In this document: positions 52,485-64,000 of the stretch, in pieces
How the letters are laid out: each line of letters starts with the position of its first letter
Numbering within the stretch: the stretch's first letter is position 1
Assembly (NCBI RefSeq): GCF_009857535.1
Contig: NZ_WWCS01000001.1
Location: 248,001-312,000, forward strand
DNA: 64,000 nt
Direction: 5' to 3'
Source: Duganella margarita
Lineage (GTDB): Bacteria; Pseudomonadota; Gammaproteobacteria; Burkholderiales; Burkholderiaceae_D
Program-made: the position numbers and the translations under genes
The notes under the pieces: generated by a model
What the model saw: the letters and a program-made list of their open reading frames with translations, nothing else
Told to the model about the DNA's origin: nothing
The model's database searches: none

Positions 52485-53146
52485 TGAAGGTGTTTGACCG
52501 CAGTGTAGTAGCGGATGTTTTGAAACAAGGCATCAAGCAGCTGCCCTTGCAGCTGCGCGAGGAACAGGTAGAAAAGCTGCTGGACTACCTGGCCCTGCTG
52601 AACAAGTGGAATTCGGTGTACAACCTGACCTCGGTGCGCGACCCCATGGAAATGGTCAAGCTGCACCTGCTGGACTCGCTGGCGGCAGTGCCGGCGTTCG
52701 CGGGCGCGGCCAATGTGCTGGACGTTGGGGCAGGGGGCGGCTTGCCGGGCATGGTGCTGGCGATCAGCCGGCCGGACATGAAAGTGTCGATGATCGACAC
52801 GGTGCACAAGAAGACAGCCTTCCTCAACCAGGTGAAGGCGGAGCTGGAACTGGGCAATGTAACGGTGTACACCAGGAAGGTGCAGGAACTGGAAGTGAAG
52901 ACCAAGTTCGACGTCATCACCTCGAGGGCCTTCGCAGACTTGTCGGACTTCGTCACCTGGTCCGGGCACCTGTTGGCGGACGGCGGGCAGTTTATCGCCT
53001 TGAAAGGCACGGCCCCGGCAGAGGAGCGAGAGCGACTTCCGGCACCATGGAAAGTGCAGAAACTGGAGCCTTTGGCGGTGCCGGGGCTGGACGCAGAACG
53101 CCACCTGGTATTCATCCAGGCTGATGAAAACGCAGAAATAGTATAA
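52484..53146 (+). CDS. rsmG: 16S rRNA (guanine(527)-N(7))-methyltransferase (GidB)
   Basis: 220 residues, SAM-dependent. SAM loop VLDVGAGGGLPGMVLAISRP and VITSRAFADLSDFVTW are diagnostic; the first 40 residues match the family start, including LLDYLALLNKWNSVYNLTSV. Coupled to mnmG. Its TAA lies inside the first of the palindromes that precede parA. Confidence 0.97.
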   Translation: MKVFDRSVVADVLKQGIKQLPLQLREEQVEKLLDYLALLNKWNSVYNLTSVRDPMEMVKLHLLDSLAAVPAFAGAANVLDVGAGGGLPGMVLAISRPDMKVSMIDTVHKKTAFLNQVKAELELGNVTVYTRKVQELEVKTKFDVITSRAFADLSDFVTWSGHLLADGGQFIALKGTAPAEERERLPAPWKVQKLEPLAVPGLDAERHLVFIQADENAEIV

Positions 53147-53220
53147 ACGGTTTATACGATATAAATGGTTTATATCATATGAATAGTATAAATCGTTTAT
53201 ATCGTTTATACCGTATAAAT
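53141..53220 (+). promoter_or_regulatory. cluster of four TATAAA/TTTATA palindromes upstream of parA
   Basis: GTATAAACGGTTTATAC (53141-53157), a second around 53158-53176, a third at 53187-53201 and a fourth in inverse phase about 53204-53220. The centres are roughly 18, 27 and 18 bp apart. They fill the rsmG-parA gap. Possible operators for autoregulation of parAB, or an AT-rich promoter region; no known motif fits exactly. Confidence 0.55.
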
Positions 53221-53248
53221 CAAAAGCATCAACACACATAAGAATTAC

Positions 53249-54019
53249 ATGGCAAAAATTTTTTGCGTAGCAAATCAAAAGGGCGGCGTAGGCAAGACCA
53301 CTACCACAGTCAACCTGGCCGCCGGTCTGGCCAAACTGGATCAGCGCGTATTGCTGGTCGATCTCGACCCGCAGGGCAATGCCACCATGGGCGCCGGCAT
53401 CAACAAGGCGGGCCTGCCTTCATCGACGTATGAAGTGTTGCTTGGCACCGCCGACGTGGCCACCGCGCGCCAGCGTTCGGAGCCGGGCCACTTCGACGTG
53501 CTGCCGTCCAACCGCGAGCTGGCCGGCGCCGAAGTCGAGATGGTGGAACTGGACAACCGCGAACGCCGCCTGAAGGAAGCGCTGGCGGCTGTGGACAAGG
53601 AGTACGATTTCATTCTGATCGACTGCCCGCCGGCGCTGTCGATGCTGACGCTGAACGGCCTGTGCGCTGCACACGGCGTGATCATCCCGATGCAGTGCGA
53701 GTACTATGCGCTGGAAGGCTTGTCCGACCTGGTCAACACCATCAAGAAGGTGCACGCCAACCTGAACCCGGACCTGAAGATCATCGGCCTGCTGCGCGTG
53801 ATGTTCGATCCGCGCATGACGCTGTCGCAGCAGGTGTCGGCGCAGCTGGAGCAGCACTTCGGCGACAAAGTCTTCAAGACCATCATCCCGCGCAACGTGC
53901 GCCTGGCGGAAGCGCCGTCGTACGGCGTACCGGGCGTCACCTTCGATCCGGCCTCCAAGGGCGCGCAGGCGTATATCGCCTTCGGCGCCGAGATGGTCAA
54001 ACGCATCAAGAAAATGTAA
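53249..54019 (+). CDS. parA: chromosome-partitioning ATPase ParA
   Basis: 256 residues, no N-terminal HTH, so the chromosomal Soj type. Deviant Walker A KGGVGKTTTTVNLAAGLA, Walker A' DLDPQGNATMGAG, Walker B DFILIDCPPALSMLT. Works with ParB on parS to move the origin region. The ATG at 53249 follows the palindrome cluster; parB starts 19 bases after the stop. Confidence 0.97.
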   Translation: MAKIFCVANQKGGVGKTTTTVNLAAGLAKLDQRVLLVDLDPQGNATMGAGINKAGLPSSTYEVLLGTADVATARQRSEPGHFDVLPSNRELAGAEVEMVELDNRERRLKEALAAVDKEYDFILIDCPPALSMLTLNGLCAAHGVIIPMQCEYYALEGLSDLVNTIKKVHANLNPDLKIIGLLRVMFDPRMTLSQQVSAQLEQHFGDKVFKTIIPRNVRLAEAPSYGVPGVTFDPASKGAQAYIAFGAEMVKRIKKM

Positions 54020-54038
54020 GGCATAGGCAGGCACATAC

Positions 54039-54908
54039 ATGGCAACTAAAAAATTCAAAGGCCTGGGTCGCGGCCTGGACGCGCTGCTCGGCGGCGATAG
54101 CGACTTGACCACGGCGGACGCCAACACGCCGTCCGAACTGCCGGTGAGCAAAATGCAGGCTGGTAAATATCAGCCGCGCACCCGCATGGACGAAGGTGGC
54201 CTGCAGGAGCTGGCCGCCTCGATCAAAACCCAGGGCATCATGCAGCCTATCCTCGTGCGTCCGGTGGGCAAGGACAAATACGAGATCATCGCCGGCGAAC
54301 GCCGCTTCCGCGCCGCCCAGCTGGCCGGACTGGACACGCTGCCGGTGCTGGTGCGCGATGTCGACGACCAGGCCGCCGCCGCCATGGCGCTGATCGAGAA
54401 CATGCAGCGCGAGGACCTGAATCCGCTGGAAGAGGCGCAGGGCATCCACCGCCTGATCACCGACTTCAGCTTCACCCACGAGCAGGCGGCCACGGCAGTC
54501 GGCCGCTCGCGCAGCGCGGTGTCCAACCTGCTGCGCCTGATGAACCTGGCGTCGCCGGTGCAAACCATGCTGATGGCCGGCGATATCGACATGGGCCACG
54601 CGCGCGCGCTGCTGTCGGTCGACGCCGCCACCCAGATCAACCTCGCCAACATGGTGGTTGCCAAAAGATTATCGGTGCGCGAAACCGAGAAGCTGGTCAC
54701 CAAAACCTTGGAAGAACTGCAAGCCTCGCCAAAAGAAGCACGCGCGAAAGAAAAATCCGGCGACATCGCGCGCCTGGAAGAAGAGCTGTCCGACAAGCTG
54801 GCCACGCCGGTGGTGTTCAAGATGGGCGCCAAAGGCCGCGGTCAGATGATCATCGACTTTGCCGATCTCGACATCCTCGACGGAGTCCTCGCCCGCCTGC
54901 GCGCCTAA
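54039..54908 (+). CDS. parB: chromosome-partitioning protein ParB
   Basis: 289 residues. The ParA-interacting N-terminus (KKFKGLGRGLDALLGG) is followed by the CTPase/ParB box with IIAGERRFRAAQLAG, box II ALIENMQREDLNPLEEAQG, the HTH FTHEQAATAVGRSRSAVSNL, LRLM and a C-terminal dimer domain. It should load at the two parS sites 3.6 kb upstream. Confidence 0.97.
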   Translation: MATKKFKGLGRGLDALLGGDSDLTTADANTPSELPVSKMQAGKYQPRTRMDEGGLQELAASIKTQGIMQPILVRPVGKDKYEIIAGERRFRAAQLAGLDTLPVLVRDVDDQAAAAMALIENMQREDLNPLEEAQGIHRLITDFSFTHEQAATAVGRSRSAVSNLLRLMNLASPVQTMLMAGDIDMGHARALLSVDAATQINLANMVVAKRLSVRETEKLVTKTLEELQASPKEARAKEKSGDIARLEEELSDKLATPVVFKMGAKGRGQMIIDFADLDILDGVLARLRA

Positions 54909-55071
54909 ACCCGAAGTTCTAACTTGGTGCAATGACAGCGGAAATGTTTCTAAAAGCGTCTCATTCGTGCACTAAATGCTCTGCTGCGGTGCAGCATGTT
55001 TGACGCGATACATGAAAGACACATATAATCACGCGTCTTTGGGGTTTAATCGGTTTTTAAGGAGGCTCGCA

Positions 55072-55437
55072 GTGAGTAATTCGACGAGCATTTCCAAGCC
55101 GGTGTTCCGAGTCGTCGCCCTCCAGCTGGCCATCGCCACTGGGTTCGCCTTGCTCACCTGGAATATAGGTGGCGTAATCAAAGCTTGGTCGGCCGCCTAT
55201 GGCGGAGCAATCGCAGTCATCGGGAGTCTGATGTACGCGATGATTGTTGCGGGCGGAACAAATGACGCCAAAAAAGCCTTCCGCGCGCATGTGCGCGCCG
55301 AGGTGACAAAAATATTTATCACGGTAGTGCTGTTTATCGTCGCACTAGCGTTGTTTCAGTCGGCCTCATGGTTATGGCTGATCTTGGGTTTCGCGGTGTC
55401 AACTTTCGCTTACTGGCTGGCATTGCTCGCAATTTAA
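55072..55437 (+). CDS. atpI: ATP synthase assembly protein AtpI
   Basis: 121 residues with four predicted helices (VVALQLAIATGFALL, AAYGGAIAVIGSLMYAMIVA, IFITVVLFIVALALF, LILGFAVSTFAYWLALL). Helps assemble the c-ring. Start is GTG at 55072 with a perfect AAGGAGG 7 bases upstream; the open frame further up is not coding. First gene of the atp operon; a promoter probably lies within 54909-55060. Confidence 0.9.
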   Translation: MSNSTSISKPVFRVVALQLAIATGFALLTWNIGGVIKAWSAAYGGAIAVIGSLMYAMIVAGGTNDAKKAFRAHVRAEVTKIFITVVLFIVALALFQSASWLWLILGFAVSTFAYWLALLAI

Positions 55438-56253
<816 letters not shown>

Positions 56254-56294
56254 ATTTTCGTTTTTAACTTTTTAGTATCTGTAGTCTTTTTTAA

Positions 56295-56591
<297 letters not shown>

Positions 56592-56633
56592 TCTGCTCCA
56601 CCCTAGGAGAAACTTTTAGTTAGGAGCAAAGGT

Positions 56634-57104
56634 ATGGACATCAATATGTCTCTCATCGGTCAGATGATCACCTTCGCGGTGCTGGTCTGGGTGTCGATGA
56701 AGTTCGTATTTCCATCGCTGAATGCAGCGTTGGATGAGCGTGCCAAGCGTATCGCTGATGGTCTGGCCGCTGCCGACCAAGGTCAGCAAGCAATGGTGGT
56801 CGCGGAAAAACGCGCCGCCGAAGCGCTGTCCGGTGCACGCGAAGAAGCTTCGCAACGCGTTGCCGACGCTGAAAAGCGCGCGCAACTGGTAGCCGAAGAA
56901 ATCAAAGCGAATGCACAAGCTGAAGCGGACCGCATCATTGCGCAAGCCAAGGCTGAAGCCGAGCAGCAACTGGCCAAGGCGCGCGAAGCGCTGCGCGCTC
57001 AGGTGGCTGACCTGGCTGTGAAGGGCGCCGAGCAAATCCTCAAGCGCGAAGTCAACGCCTCGGCGCACGCCGATCTGTTGTCGCGCCTGGCTGTCGAGCT
57101 GTAA
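56634..57104 (+). CDS. atpF: ATP synthase subunit b
   Basis: 156 residues: one N-terminal membrane helix ([20 protein letters not shown]) and a long Ala/Glu-rich coiled coil that forms the peripheral stalk. atpH begins two bases after the stop. Confidence 0.97.
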   Translation: MDINMSLIGQMITFAVLVWVSMKFVFPSLNAALDERAKRIADGLAAADQGQQAMVVAEKRAAEALSGAREEASQRVADAEKRAQLVAEEIKANAQAEADRIIAQAKAEAEQQLAKAREALRAQVADLAVKGAEQILKREVNASAHADLLSRLAVEL

Positions 57105-57106
57105 TC

Positions 57107-57652
57107 ATGGCAGAAAACGCAACCGTCGCCCGTCCCTACGCGGAAGCTTTGTTCCGCGTAGCCCAAGCAGGTAAGGAATCGTTCAACCTCGCGGCGTGGG
57201 CCGAACTGGTGGCCGAACTGGCCCAGATCGCATCCCACCCCGAGGTGCAAGCATTCGCCCGCAACCCGAAAGCGTCGGACAGCGATATCGTCGCCGCCTT
57301 CAAGGCCCTGGTGAAAACCCCGGTCAGCACGGAAGCCACGAACTTCCTGACGATGCTGGTGGAAAATGGCCGTGTCAGTCTGCTGCCGGAAATCGGCACG
57401 CAATTCCTGGCGTTGAAAAACGCCGCGGAAGGCGCCGCAGACGCCGAGATCACCAGCGCCTTCGAGCTCGACGCCGCGCAAGTGAGCACGCTGATCGCAA
57501 CGCTGGAAAAGAAATTCAGCCGCAAGCTGAACCCGGTCGTGACCGTGGACCCAGCCCTGATCGGTGGTGTACGCGTGGTGGTCGGCGACGAAGTGCTGGA
57601 CACTTCGGTGCGCGCCAAGCTGCAGCAAATGCGTGTTGCACTGGTCGCTTGA
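57107..57652 (+). CDS. atpH: ATP synthase subunit delta
   Basis: 181 residues, links the b dimer to the F1 head. Starts [15 protein letters not shown] and ends [20 protein letters not shown], then VRAKLQQM, as expected. Confidence 0.97.
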   Translation: MAENATVARPYAEALFRVAQAGKESFNLAAWAELVAELAQIASHPEVQAFARNPKASDSDIVAAFKALVKTPVSTEATNFLTMLVENGRVSLLPEIGTQFLALKNAAEGAADAEITSAFELDAAQVSTLIATLEKKFSRKLNPVVTVDPALIGGVRVVVGDEVLDTSVRAKLQQMRVALVA

Positions 57653-57727
57653 GCTTACCCTCGGCGACCGGCTTAGAACAGATTCTTCATCTCGCGCAAG
57701 CTGAGAGAAACACTTTTAGGAGTTAGT

Positions 57728-59269
57728 ATGCAACTCAACCCATCTGAAATCAGCGAGCTGATCAAGAGCCGTATCGAAGGCCTTGATGGTGGCGCTGAAG
57801 TACGTAACCAAGGCACGGTGATTTCCGTCGCCGATGGTATCGTCCGTATTCACGGCCTGTCGGACGTGATGCAAGGCGAGATGCTGGAATTCCCAGGCAA
57901 CACCTTTGGCCTGGCCATGAATCTGGAGCGCGACTCGGTCGGCGCCGTGATCCTGGGTGCTTACGAGCACATCTCGGAAGGCGACACCGTCAAAACCACC
58001 GGCCGCATCCTGGAAGTGCCAGTCGGTCCGGAACTGAAAGGCCGCGTGGTCAACGCGCTGGGCCAGCCGATCGACGGCAAAGGCGCAGTCGCTACCCAGC
58101 TGACCTCGCCAATCGAAAAGATCGCCCCAGGCGTGATCGCCCGTGAGTCCGTCTCGCAGCCGATGCAGACCGGCCTGAAATCGATCGACGCGATGGTTCC
58201 GATCGGCCGTGGCCAGCGCGAGCTGATCATTGGCGACCGCCAGACCGGTAAATCGGCCGTGGCCGTTGATGCGATCATCAACCAAAAAGGCCAGGGTATG
58301 ACGTGTATCTACGTCGCCATCGGTCAAAAAGCCTCGACCATCAAGAACATCGTGCGCTCGCTGGAAGAGCACGGCGCGCTGGAGTACACCATCGTGGTGG
58401 CCGCCTCGGCATCGGAATCGGCTGCCATGCAGTACATTTCGGCCTACTCGGGTTGCACCATGGGCGAATACTTCCGCGACCGCGGTGAAGATGCGCTGAT
58501 CGTCTACGATGACCTGTCGAAGCAAGCTGTTGCTTACCGTCAGATCTCGCTGCTGCTGCGCCGTCCACCAGGCCGCGAAGCGTATCCAGGCGACGTGTTC
58601 TACCTGCACAGCCGTCTGCTGGAACGCGCAGCCCGCGTCAACGCCGACTACGTCGAAGCCTTCACCAAGGGTGAAGTCAAAGGCAAGACCGGTTCGCTGA
58701 CCGCGCTGCCGATCATCGAAACCCAGGCGGGTGACGTGTCGGCCTTCGTGCCGACCAACGTGATTTCGATTACCGACGGCCAGATCTTCCTGGAAACCTC
58801 GCTGTTCAACGCCGGTATCCGTCCTGCGATCAACGCCGGTATCTCGGTGTCGCGCGTGGGTGGTGCTGCTCAGACCAAGGTCATCAAAAACCTGTCGGGC
58901 GGTATCCGTACCGATCTGGCCCAGTACCGTGAACTGGCTGCGTTCGCGCAGTTCGCTTCGGACCTGGACGAGTCGACCCGCAAGCAGCTGGACCGCGGCG
59001 CCCGCGTGACCGAACTGCTGAAACAGAAACAGTACTCGCCACTGTCGATCTCCCTGATGGCCGCTTCGCTGTTCGCAGTGAACAAGGGCTACCTGGATGA
59101 TGTCGAAGTCAAGAAAGTGCTGTCGTTCGAAGCCGGCCTGCATGCGTACCTGAAGACCAAACAAGCTGACCTGCTGTCGAAGATTGAAGCGTCGAAGCAA
59201 CTGGACAAAGACGGCGAAGCAACGCTGTCGGCCGCCATTGCCGACTTCAAGAAATCCGGCGCATTTTAA
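57728..59269 (+). CDS. atpA: ATP synthase subunit alpha
   Basis: 513 residues. Walker [16 protein letters not shown], the Arg finger region in [13 protein letters not shown], and the normal N-terminal crown ([14 protein letters not shown]). Non-catalytic nucleotide sites. TTTAGGAG before the ATG. Confidence 0.98.
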   Translation: MQLNPSEISELIKSRIEGLDGGAEVRNQGTVISVADGIVRIHGLSDVMQGEMLEFPGNTFGLAMNLERDSVGAVILGAYEHISEGDTVKTTGRILEVPVGPELKGRVVNALGQPIDGKGAVATQLTSPIEKIAPGVIARESVSQPMQTGLKSIDAMVPIGRGQRELIIGDRQTGKSAVAVDAIINQKGQGMTCIYVAIGQKASTIKNIVRSLEEHGALEYTIVVAASASESAAMQYISAYSGCTMGEYFRDRGEDALIVYDDLSKQAVAYRQISLLLRRPPGREAYPGDVFYLHSRLLERAARVNADYVEAFTKGEVKGKTGSLTALPIIETQAGDVSAFVPTNVISITDGQIFLETSLFNAGIRPAINAGISVSRVGGAAQTKVIKNLSGGIRTDLAQYRELAAFAQFASDLDESTRKQLDRGARVTELLKQKQYSPLSISLMAASLFAVNKGYLDDVEVKKVLSFEAGLHAYLKTKQADLLSKIEASKQLDKDGEATLSAAIADFKKSGAF

Positions 59270-59327
59270 GGTGCTTGGCGCTTCAGTTCACCCTGGAGCG
59301 CCGTCAGCGCAGAAGGAGTAAGGACTC

Positions 59328-60203
59328 ATGGCAGTAGGCAAAGAGATACGTGGCAAGATCAAAAGCGTAGAAAATACGAAGAAGATCACCAAGGCGATGG
59401 AAATGGTTGCCGCATCGAAAATGCGCAAAGCGCAGGATCGTATGCGCGCCGCCCGTCCCTACAGTGAGAAAGTTCGTAACATCGCTGCAAATCTGGCCAA
59501 CGCAAACCCAGAGTACACGCACCCGTTCCTGGCCGATGAGGCCAAGGAAACGGCGAAGGCGATTGGTTTCATCGTGGTCACGACCGACAAGGGTCTGTGC
59601 GGCGGCATGAACACCAATATCCTGCGTCTGGTGACGAACAAATCGCGTGAGCTGGAAGCCGCTGGCAACAAGATTGCTGCAGTGGCGATTGGTAATAAAG
59701 GTTTGGGTTTCCTGAATCGCGTCGGCGTGCCGGTGGTGGCGCAAGTCACCCAGATCGGCGACACCCCGCACCTGGAAAAACTGATCGGCCCGGTAAAAGT
59801 CATGCTGGAGAAGTTCCAGAATGGCGAGGTCGATGCGGTGTACCTGTGCTACACCAAGTTCATCAACACGATGAAACAGGAACCGGTGGTCCAGCAATTG
59901 CTGCCGCTGCCGGCTGCAACCAAGCAGGCTGACGCAGGTAATCACAACTGGGATTACATCTACGAGCCGGATGCAGCCACTGTCATCGACGAACTGCTGG
60001 AGCGCTATGTAGAAGCGCTGGTGTACCAGTCGGTGGCGGAAAACCTGGCGTCCGAGCAATCGGCGCGGATGGTGGCGATGAAGGCGGCCAGCGACAACGC
60101 GGGTAGTGTGATCGGCGAATTGAAGCTGATCTACAACAAGACCCGCCAGGCGGCAATTACCAAAGAACTCTCCGAAATCGTCGCCGGTGCGGCAGCGGTT
60201 TAA
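59328..60203 (+). CDS. atpG: ATP synthase subunit gamma
   Basis: 291 residues, central rotor shaft. N-terminal [20 protein letters not shown], then [13 protein letters not shown] and C-terminal [20 protein letters not shown] are the conserved coiled-coil ends. AAGGAG precedes the ATG. Confidence 0.97.
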   Translation: MAVGKEIRGKIKSVENTKKITKAMEMVAASKMRKAQDRMRAARPYSEKVRNIAANLANANPEYTHPFLADEAKETAKAIGFIVVTTDKGLCGGMNTNILRLVTNKSRELEAAGNKIAAVAIGNKGLGFLNRVGVPVVAQVTQIGDTPHLEKLIGPVKVMLEKFQNGEVDAVYLCYTKFINTMKQEPVVQQLLPLPAATKQADAGNHNWDYIYEPDAATVIDELLERYVEALVYQSVAENLASEQSARMVAMKAASDNAGSVIGELKLIYNKTRQAAITKELSEIVAGAAAV

Positions 60204-61634
<1,431 letters not shown>

Positions 61635-61692
61635 TTGTTTGAGTTGTTCGCCTCCGCTGTAAAGCGGGGGCGTTCTACCCGATAGGACACAC

Positions 61693-62115
61693 ATGGCAAA
61701 CACTATTCACGTTGACGTGGTTTCGGCAGAGGAGTTGATCTACTCTGGCGAAGCCGAATTCGTCGCGTTGCCGGGTGAGCAGGGCGAGCTGGGTATCTAC
61801 CCGAAGCACACGCCGCTGATCACCCGCATCCGTCCGGGCGCGGTGCGCATCCAGGTTCCAGGCCAGGCTGAAGAAGAATTCGTCTTCGTCGCCGGCGGCC
61901 TGCTGGAAGTGCAGCCTGGCGCGGTGACGGTGCTGGCGGATACCGCGATTCGCGGCAAGGATCTGGACGAAGCCAAAGCATCGGCCGCCAAGAAACGCGC
62001 CGAAGAAACGCTGGCCAACAACAGCTCCGGCATCGACTACGCGAAAGCGCAAGCCGAACTGGCAGCGGCCATCGGCCAGCTGGCAGCCATCGCCAAACTG
62101 CGCGCGAAGCACTAA
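61693..62115 (+). CDS. atpC: ATP synthase subunit epsilon
   Basis: 140 residues: beta sandwich ([37 protein letters not shown]) and the two-helix C-terminal inhibitory hairpin. Last gene of the complete atp operon. Confidence 0.96.
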   Translation: MANTIHVDVVSAEELIYSGEAEFVALPGEQGELGIYPKHTPLITRIRPGAVRIQVPGQAEEEFVFVAGGLLEVQPGAVTVLADTAIRGKDLDEAKASAAKKRAEETLANNSSGIDYAKAQAELAAAIGQLAAIAKLRAKH

Positions 62116-62138
62116 GCAACGCAACCCGGTAGCACAGC

Positions 62139-62315
62139 AAAAAAGGCAGCCTCGGCTTTAATGCAGTTAAGTTAAGCTGGAATTTCACATCGTCATTCCC
62201 GCGCAAGCGGGAATCCATAGGACGTTTGCCGGGCAAACGCGGCATGGGTTCCCGCTTGCGCGGGAACGACGGCGCTTAACTTAACGGCATTACAGCCTCG
62301 GCTGCCTTTTTTTTA
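62139..62315. terminator. atp operon terminator with a REP element nested inside
   Basis: The arm AAAAAAGGCAGCC... TTAAGTTAAGC (62139-62177) and its near-inverse (62273-62315, ending GGCTGCCTTTTTTTT) form a long imperfect palindrome of about 36 matching positions, enclosing the REP at 62191-62271. The final GCAGC/GCTGC hairpin and T8 would terminate the operon. Confidence 0.7.
62191..62271. repeat. REP-like palindromic element (copy 3)
   Basis: CGTCATTCCCGCGCAAGCGG, AATCCAT, a central GTTTGCCGGGCAAAC palindrome and the inverse TTCCCGCTTGCGCGGGAACG. Same design as the copies at 30.9 and 44.2 kb. Confidence 0.85.
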
Positions 62316-62362
62316 TTGCATCAGAGGATGTTGAGAGTCCCCCGCTGACGGGTGTCTCGCCG

Positions 62363-63178
62363 TTAGCTAGCGTTGCAGCTGACGCGGTAGTCGGAAGGGG
62401 GCTTGCCGACGAGTTTTTCGAAATCCATGGTGAAATGCGCCTGGTCGTAGTAGCCCAGTTGCTGGGCCAGTTCGGCCAGGCTGATGGCGCTGCCCTTGGC
62501 CAGCAGGTCGGCGGCGTCCAGCAGGCGCTTGCGGCGGATGATCCACTTCGGGCTGGCGCCGATGTAGTCCTTGAACACCAGCTGCAACTTGCGCACGCTG
62601 AGCCCGGTATGATCGGCCAGCTGCTGCACTTGCGTGATGTCGGCATGGCCGTCGATTACCTGCAGGATGGCGGCGATGCGCTCCACCGCCGGGTCCGGCG
62701 CCGGCAGCGCGCGGCGCAGGAAGGCGCTGGCGGCGGCGACCATGCCGGCATCGTCGGCCGCATCCAGCACGCTGCGCTCGGTCTGCGCGTCGTCGCAGGC
62801 AAACACGGCGGACAGCGGCAGCTGGCGATCGGTGATCGACTGCACCTCCGCCTGCAGGAAGGCGCGAAAGGCGCCGGGCCGGAAGCTGATGCCCAGCACC
62901 CGGCCGCTGCCTTGCAGCGTGTATTCAAACGATCCCGTCATCACGCCGAAGATCGCCGTGCGGCCCGCGTCAAACACCAGGTGGATGGCGTGGCGGGGCA
63001 GGGTGCGCTGCACATGCACCACGCCGTCCGGCAGCGTCCACGCCACCAGCCAGAAGTGTTCGACGAACGGCGCCAGATCGGCATCCGGCAGGTATTGCGC
63101 AAGCCGAAAAACTTTTTCGCCAGCCGCCGGATTCACCACACCGCGGGTCGGACGCGGTACACTTTGCAGTGTTGTCAT
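62363..63178 (-). CDS. AraC-family transcriptional regulator
   Basis: 271 residues. The N-terminal 150 residues match the DUF6597-like sensor (YLPDADLAPFVEHFWLVAWT, LPRHAIHLVFD, GISFRPGAFRAFL). The C-terminal two-HTH domain includes ADHTGLSVRKLQLVFKDYIG and LAELAQQLGYYDQAHFTMDF. It is divergent from the glutathione transferase gene (77 bases), which is its most likely target. Confidence 0.92.
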   Translation of the reverse strand: MTTLQSVPRPTRGVVNPAAGEKVFRLAQYLPDADLAPFVEHFWLVAWTLPDGVVHVQRTLPRHAIHLVFDAGRTAIFGVMTGSFEYTLQGSGRVLGISFRPGAFRAFLQAEVQSITDRQLPLSAVFACDDAQTERSVLDAADDAGMVAAASAFLRRALPAPDPAVERIAAILQVIDGHADITQVQQLADHTGLSVRKLQLVFKDYIGASPKWIIRRKRLLDAADLLAKGSAISLAELAQQLGYYDQAHFTMDFEKLVGKPPSDYRVSCNAS

Positions 63179-63255
63179 ATTGCGTTCGCGTTTTTACAAG
63201 ACCTCCATCTTAGCAAGAGTTATCGTGAGTTTTCACCCAACCGAAGGAGAAAATC

Positions 63256-63885
63256 ATGGCACCGCAACTGACTCTGTACCACTGCCCGCAATCACGCTCG
63301 ACCGGCGTGCTGACTTTGCTGGAAGAACTGCACGCTCCGTACGAACTGCATGTGATGAACATGAAAAAGGGCGAGAACCGCGAAGCGGCCTATCTGGCTG
63401 TCAATCCCATGGGCAAAGTGCCAGCAATACGCCATGGCGACGCCATCATCACCGAACAGGTGGCGATCTACCTCTATCTGGCCGACTTGTTCCCGGACGC
63501 CAAACTGGCGCCGCCGCTCGGCGATCCGCTGCGCGGTCCCTACCTGCGCTGGATGGCCTTCTACGGCAGCTGCTTCGAGCCGGCGATTGTCGACCAGTGG
63601 CTAAAGAACAAGCCGGCCGACAAGCAAGCCTGCCACTACGGCGACTTCGACACCATGTTCAACACGCTAATCGAACAACTGTCCAAAGGCCCATACCTGC
63701 TGGGCGAACAATTCAGCGCGCTGGACGTGCTGTGGGGCACGGCTTTCGGCTGGATGGTGATGTTCGGGCTGGTGCCCAAGCTGCCCGTCATCGAGCAGTA
63801 CATTGCACGGGTGAGCCAGCGTCCGGCCGCATTGGCCGCGCGTGAGAAAGACGCGGAACTGGTCGCCGAGCAAGCGGTGGCATGA
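63256..63885 (+). CDS. glutathione S-transferase family protein
   Basis: 209 residues: thioredoxin-like N-domain (LTLYHCPQSRSTGVLTLLEE with the Cys/Ser active-site loop; VNPMGKVPAIRHGDAIITEQ binding the glutathione gamma-Glu) and helical C-domain (LLGEQFSALDVLWGTAFGWM). Conjugates or reduces electrophiles; the substrate is unknown. GAAGGAG precedes the ATG. Confidence 0.92.
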   Translation: MAPQLTLYHCPQSRSTGVLTLLEELHAPYELHVMNMKKGENREAAYLAVNPMGKVPAIRHGDAIITEQVAIYLYLADLFPDAKLAPPLGDPLRGPYLRWMAFYGSCFEPAIVDQWLKNKPADKQACHYGDFDTMFNTLIEQLSKGPYLLGEQFSALDVLWGTAFGWMVMFGLVPKLPVIEQYIARVSQRPAALAAREKDAELVAEQAVA

Positions 63886-63888
63886 GCG

Positions 63889-64000
63889 TTACATGCTGGA
63901 GAGGGCGTCCGGCAGCCGCTGTGCCCGAAACGCGTCGACGACAAAGTCGACAAAAGCGCGCGTCTTCGCCGGCAGCAGTTTCTGGCTGGTGAAATAGAGC
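63889..64000 (-). CDS. LysR-family regulator, C-terminal end only
   Basis: The last 36 codons before the window edge read LYFTSQKLLPAKTRAFVDFV, VDAFRAQRLPDALSSM, the usual end of LysR-type effector domains. The rest lies outside the window. Confidence 0.7.
   Translation of the reverse strand, partial: LYFTSQKLLPAKTRAFVDFVVDAFRAQRLPDALSSM

Overview
The window is a piece of a high-GC betaproteobacterial chromosome, most likely Burkholderiales, family Oxalobacteraceae (Duganella/Massilia/Janthinobacterium group). This rests on the character of the housekeeping proteins, the gene order mnmG-rsmG-parA-parB-atpIBEFHAGDC, a 3-hydroxybutyrate-oligomer hydrolase and REP-type palindromes. The family call is inference, not a database match.

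Layout. 1-6.9 kb: catalase-peroxidase, a FUSC membrane protein, an old-yellow-enzyme pseudogene with deletions, an aldehyde dehydrogenase, an XRE-type regulator and a cold-shock gene, all on the minus strand. 7,135-22,037: a 14.9-kb Tn7-like transposon in the attTn7 position just downstream of glmS. It has TGTTCGTTGCCA terminal inverted repeats, a 5-bp GCGAA target duplication, three widely spaced end sites on the left and three 20-bp-spaced sites on the right (glmS side). The insertion split the glmS terminator hairpin. I see no tnsABCD genes in it. Its cargo is a defence island: an unknown two-gene operon, an orphan RHH gene with a broken duplicate, a HigBA-like toxin-antitoxin pair with twin palindromic operators, a decayed IS21 element, an unknown three-gene coupled operon, a type II-like Thoeris system (TIR ThsB plus TM-macro ThsA) coupled by an ATGA overlap to a HIT-family gene, an integrase remnant, and a retron (candidate msr-msd RNA, nucleoside-deoxyribosyltransferase-like effector, reverse transcriptase). 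A tRNA-Phe 3' fragment with its terminator lies near the right end.

22-32.6 kb: core genes (glmS, a Lrp-type regulator, glmU, a lipoprotein, rsmD, coaD, ferredoxin, a chalcone-isomerase-like protein, a LysR regulator, a chemotaxis receptor). A one-directional array of DnaA-box-like sites lies between the convergent Lrp gene and glmU. 32.6-37.6 kb: proline catabolism (Lrp-type regulator divergent from putA) and mtnN. 37.6-38.7 kb: a 1-kb gene-free region with four DnaA-type boxes, a duplicated 29-bp module and a GGDEF remnant. 38.7-50.4 kb: nitronate monooxygenase-like and GMC oxidoreductases, a branched-chain amino-acid type ABC transporter (livG-F-K-H-M order), the 3HB-oligomer hydrolase, an iron alcohol dehydrogenase and a TSUP permease.

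50.4-62.3 kb: two parS sites flanking a terminator, then mnmG-rsmG, a cluster of TATAAA/TTTATA palindromes, parA-parB, and the complete F1Fo ATP synthase operon ending in a terminator whose arms enclose a REP element. 62.3-64 kb: an AraC regulator, a glutathione S-transferase and the 3' end of a LysR-type gene. The most interesting part is the transposase-less Tn7-like element and its Thoeris-HIT and retron cargo.
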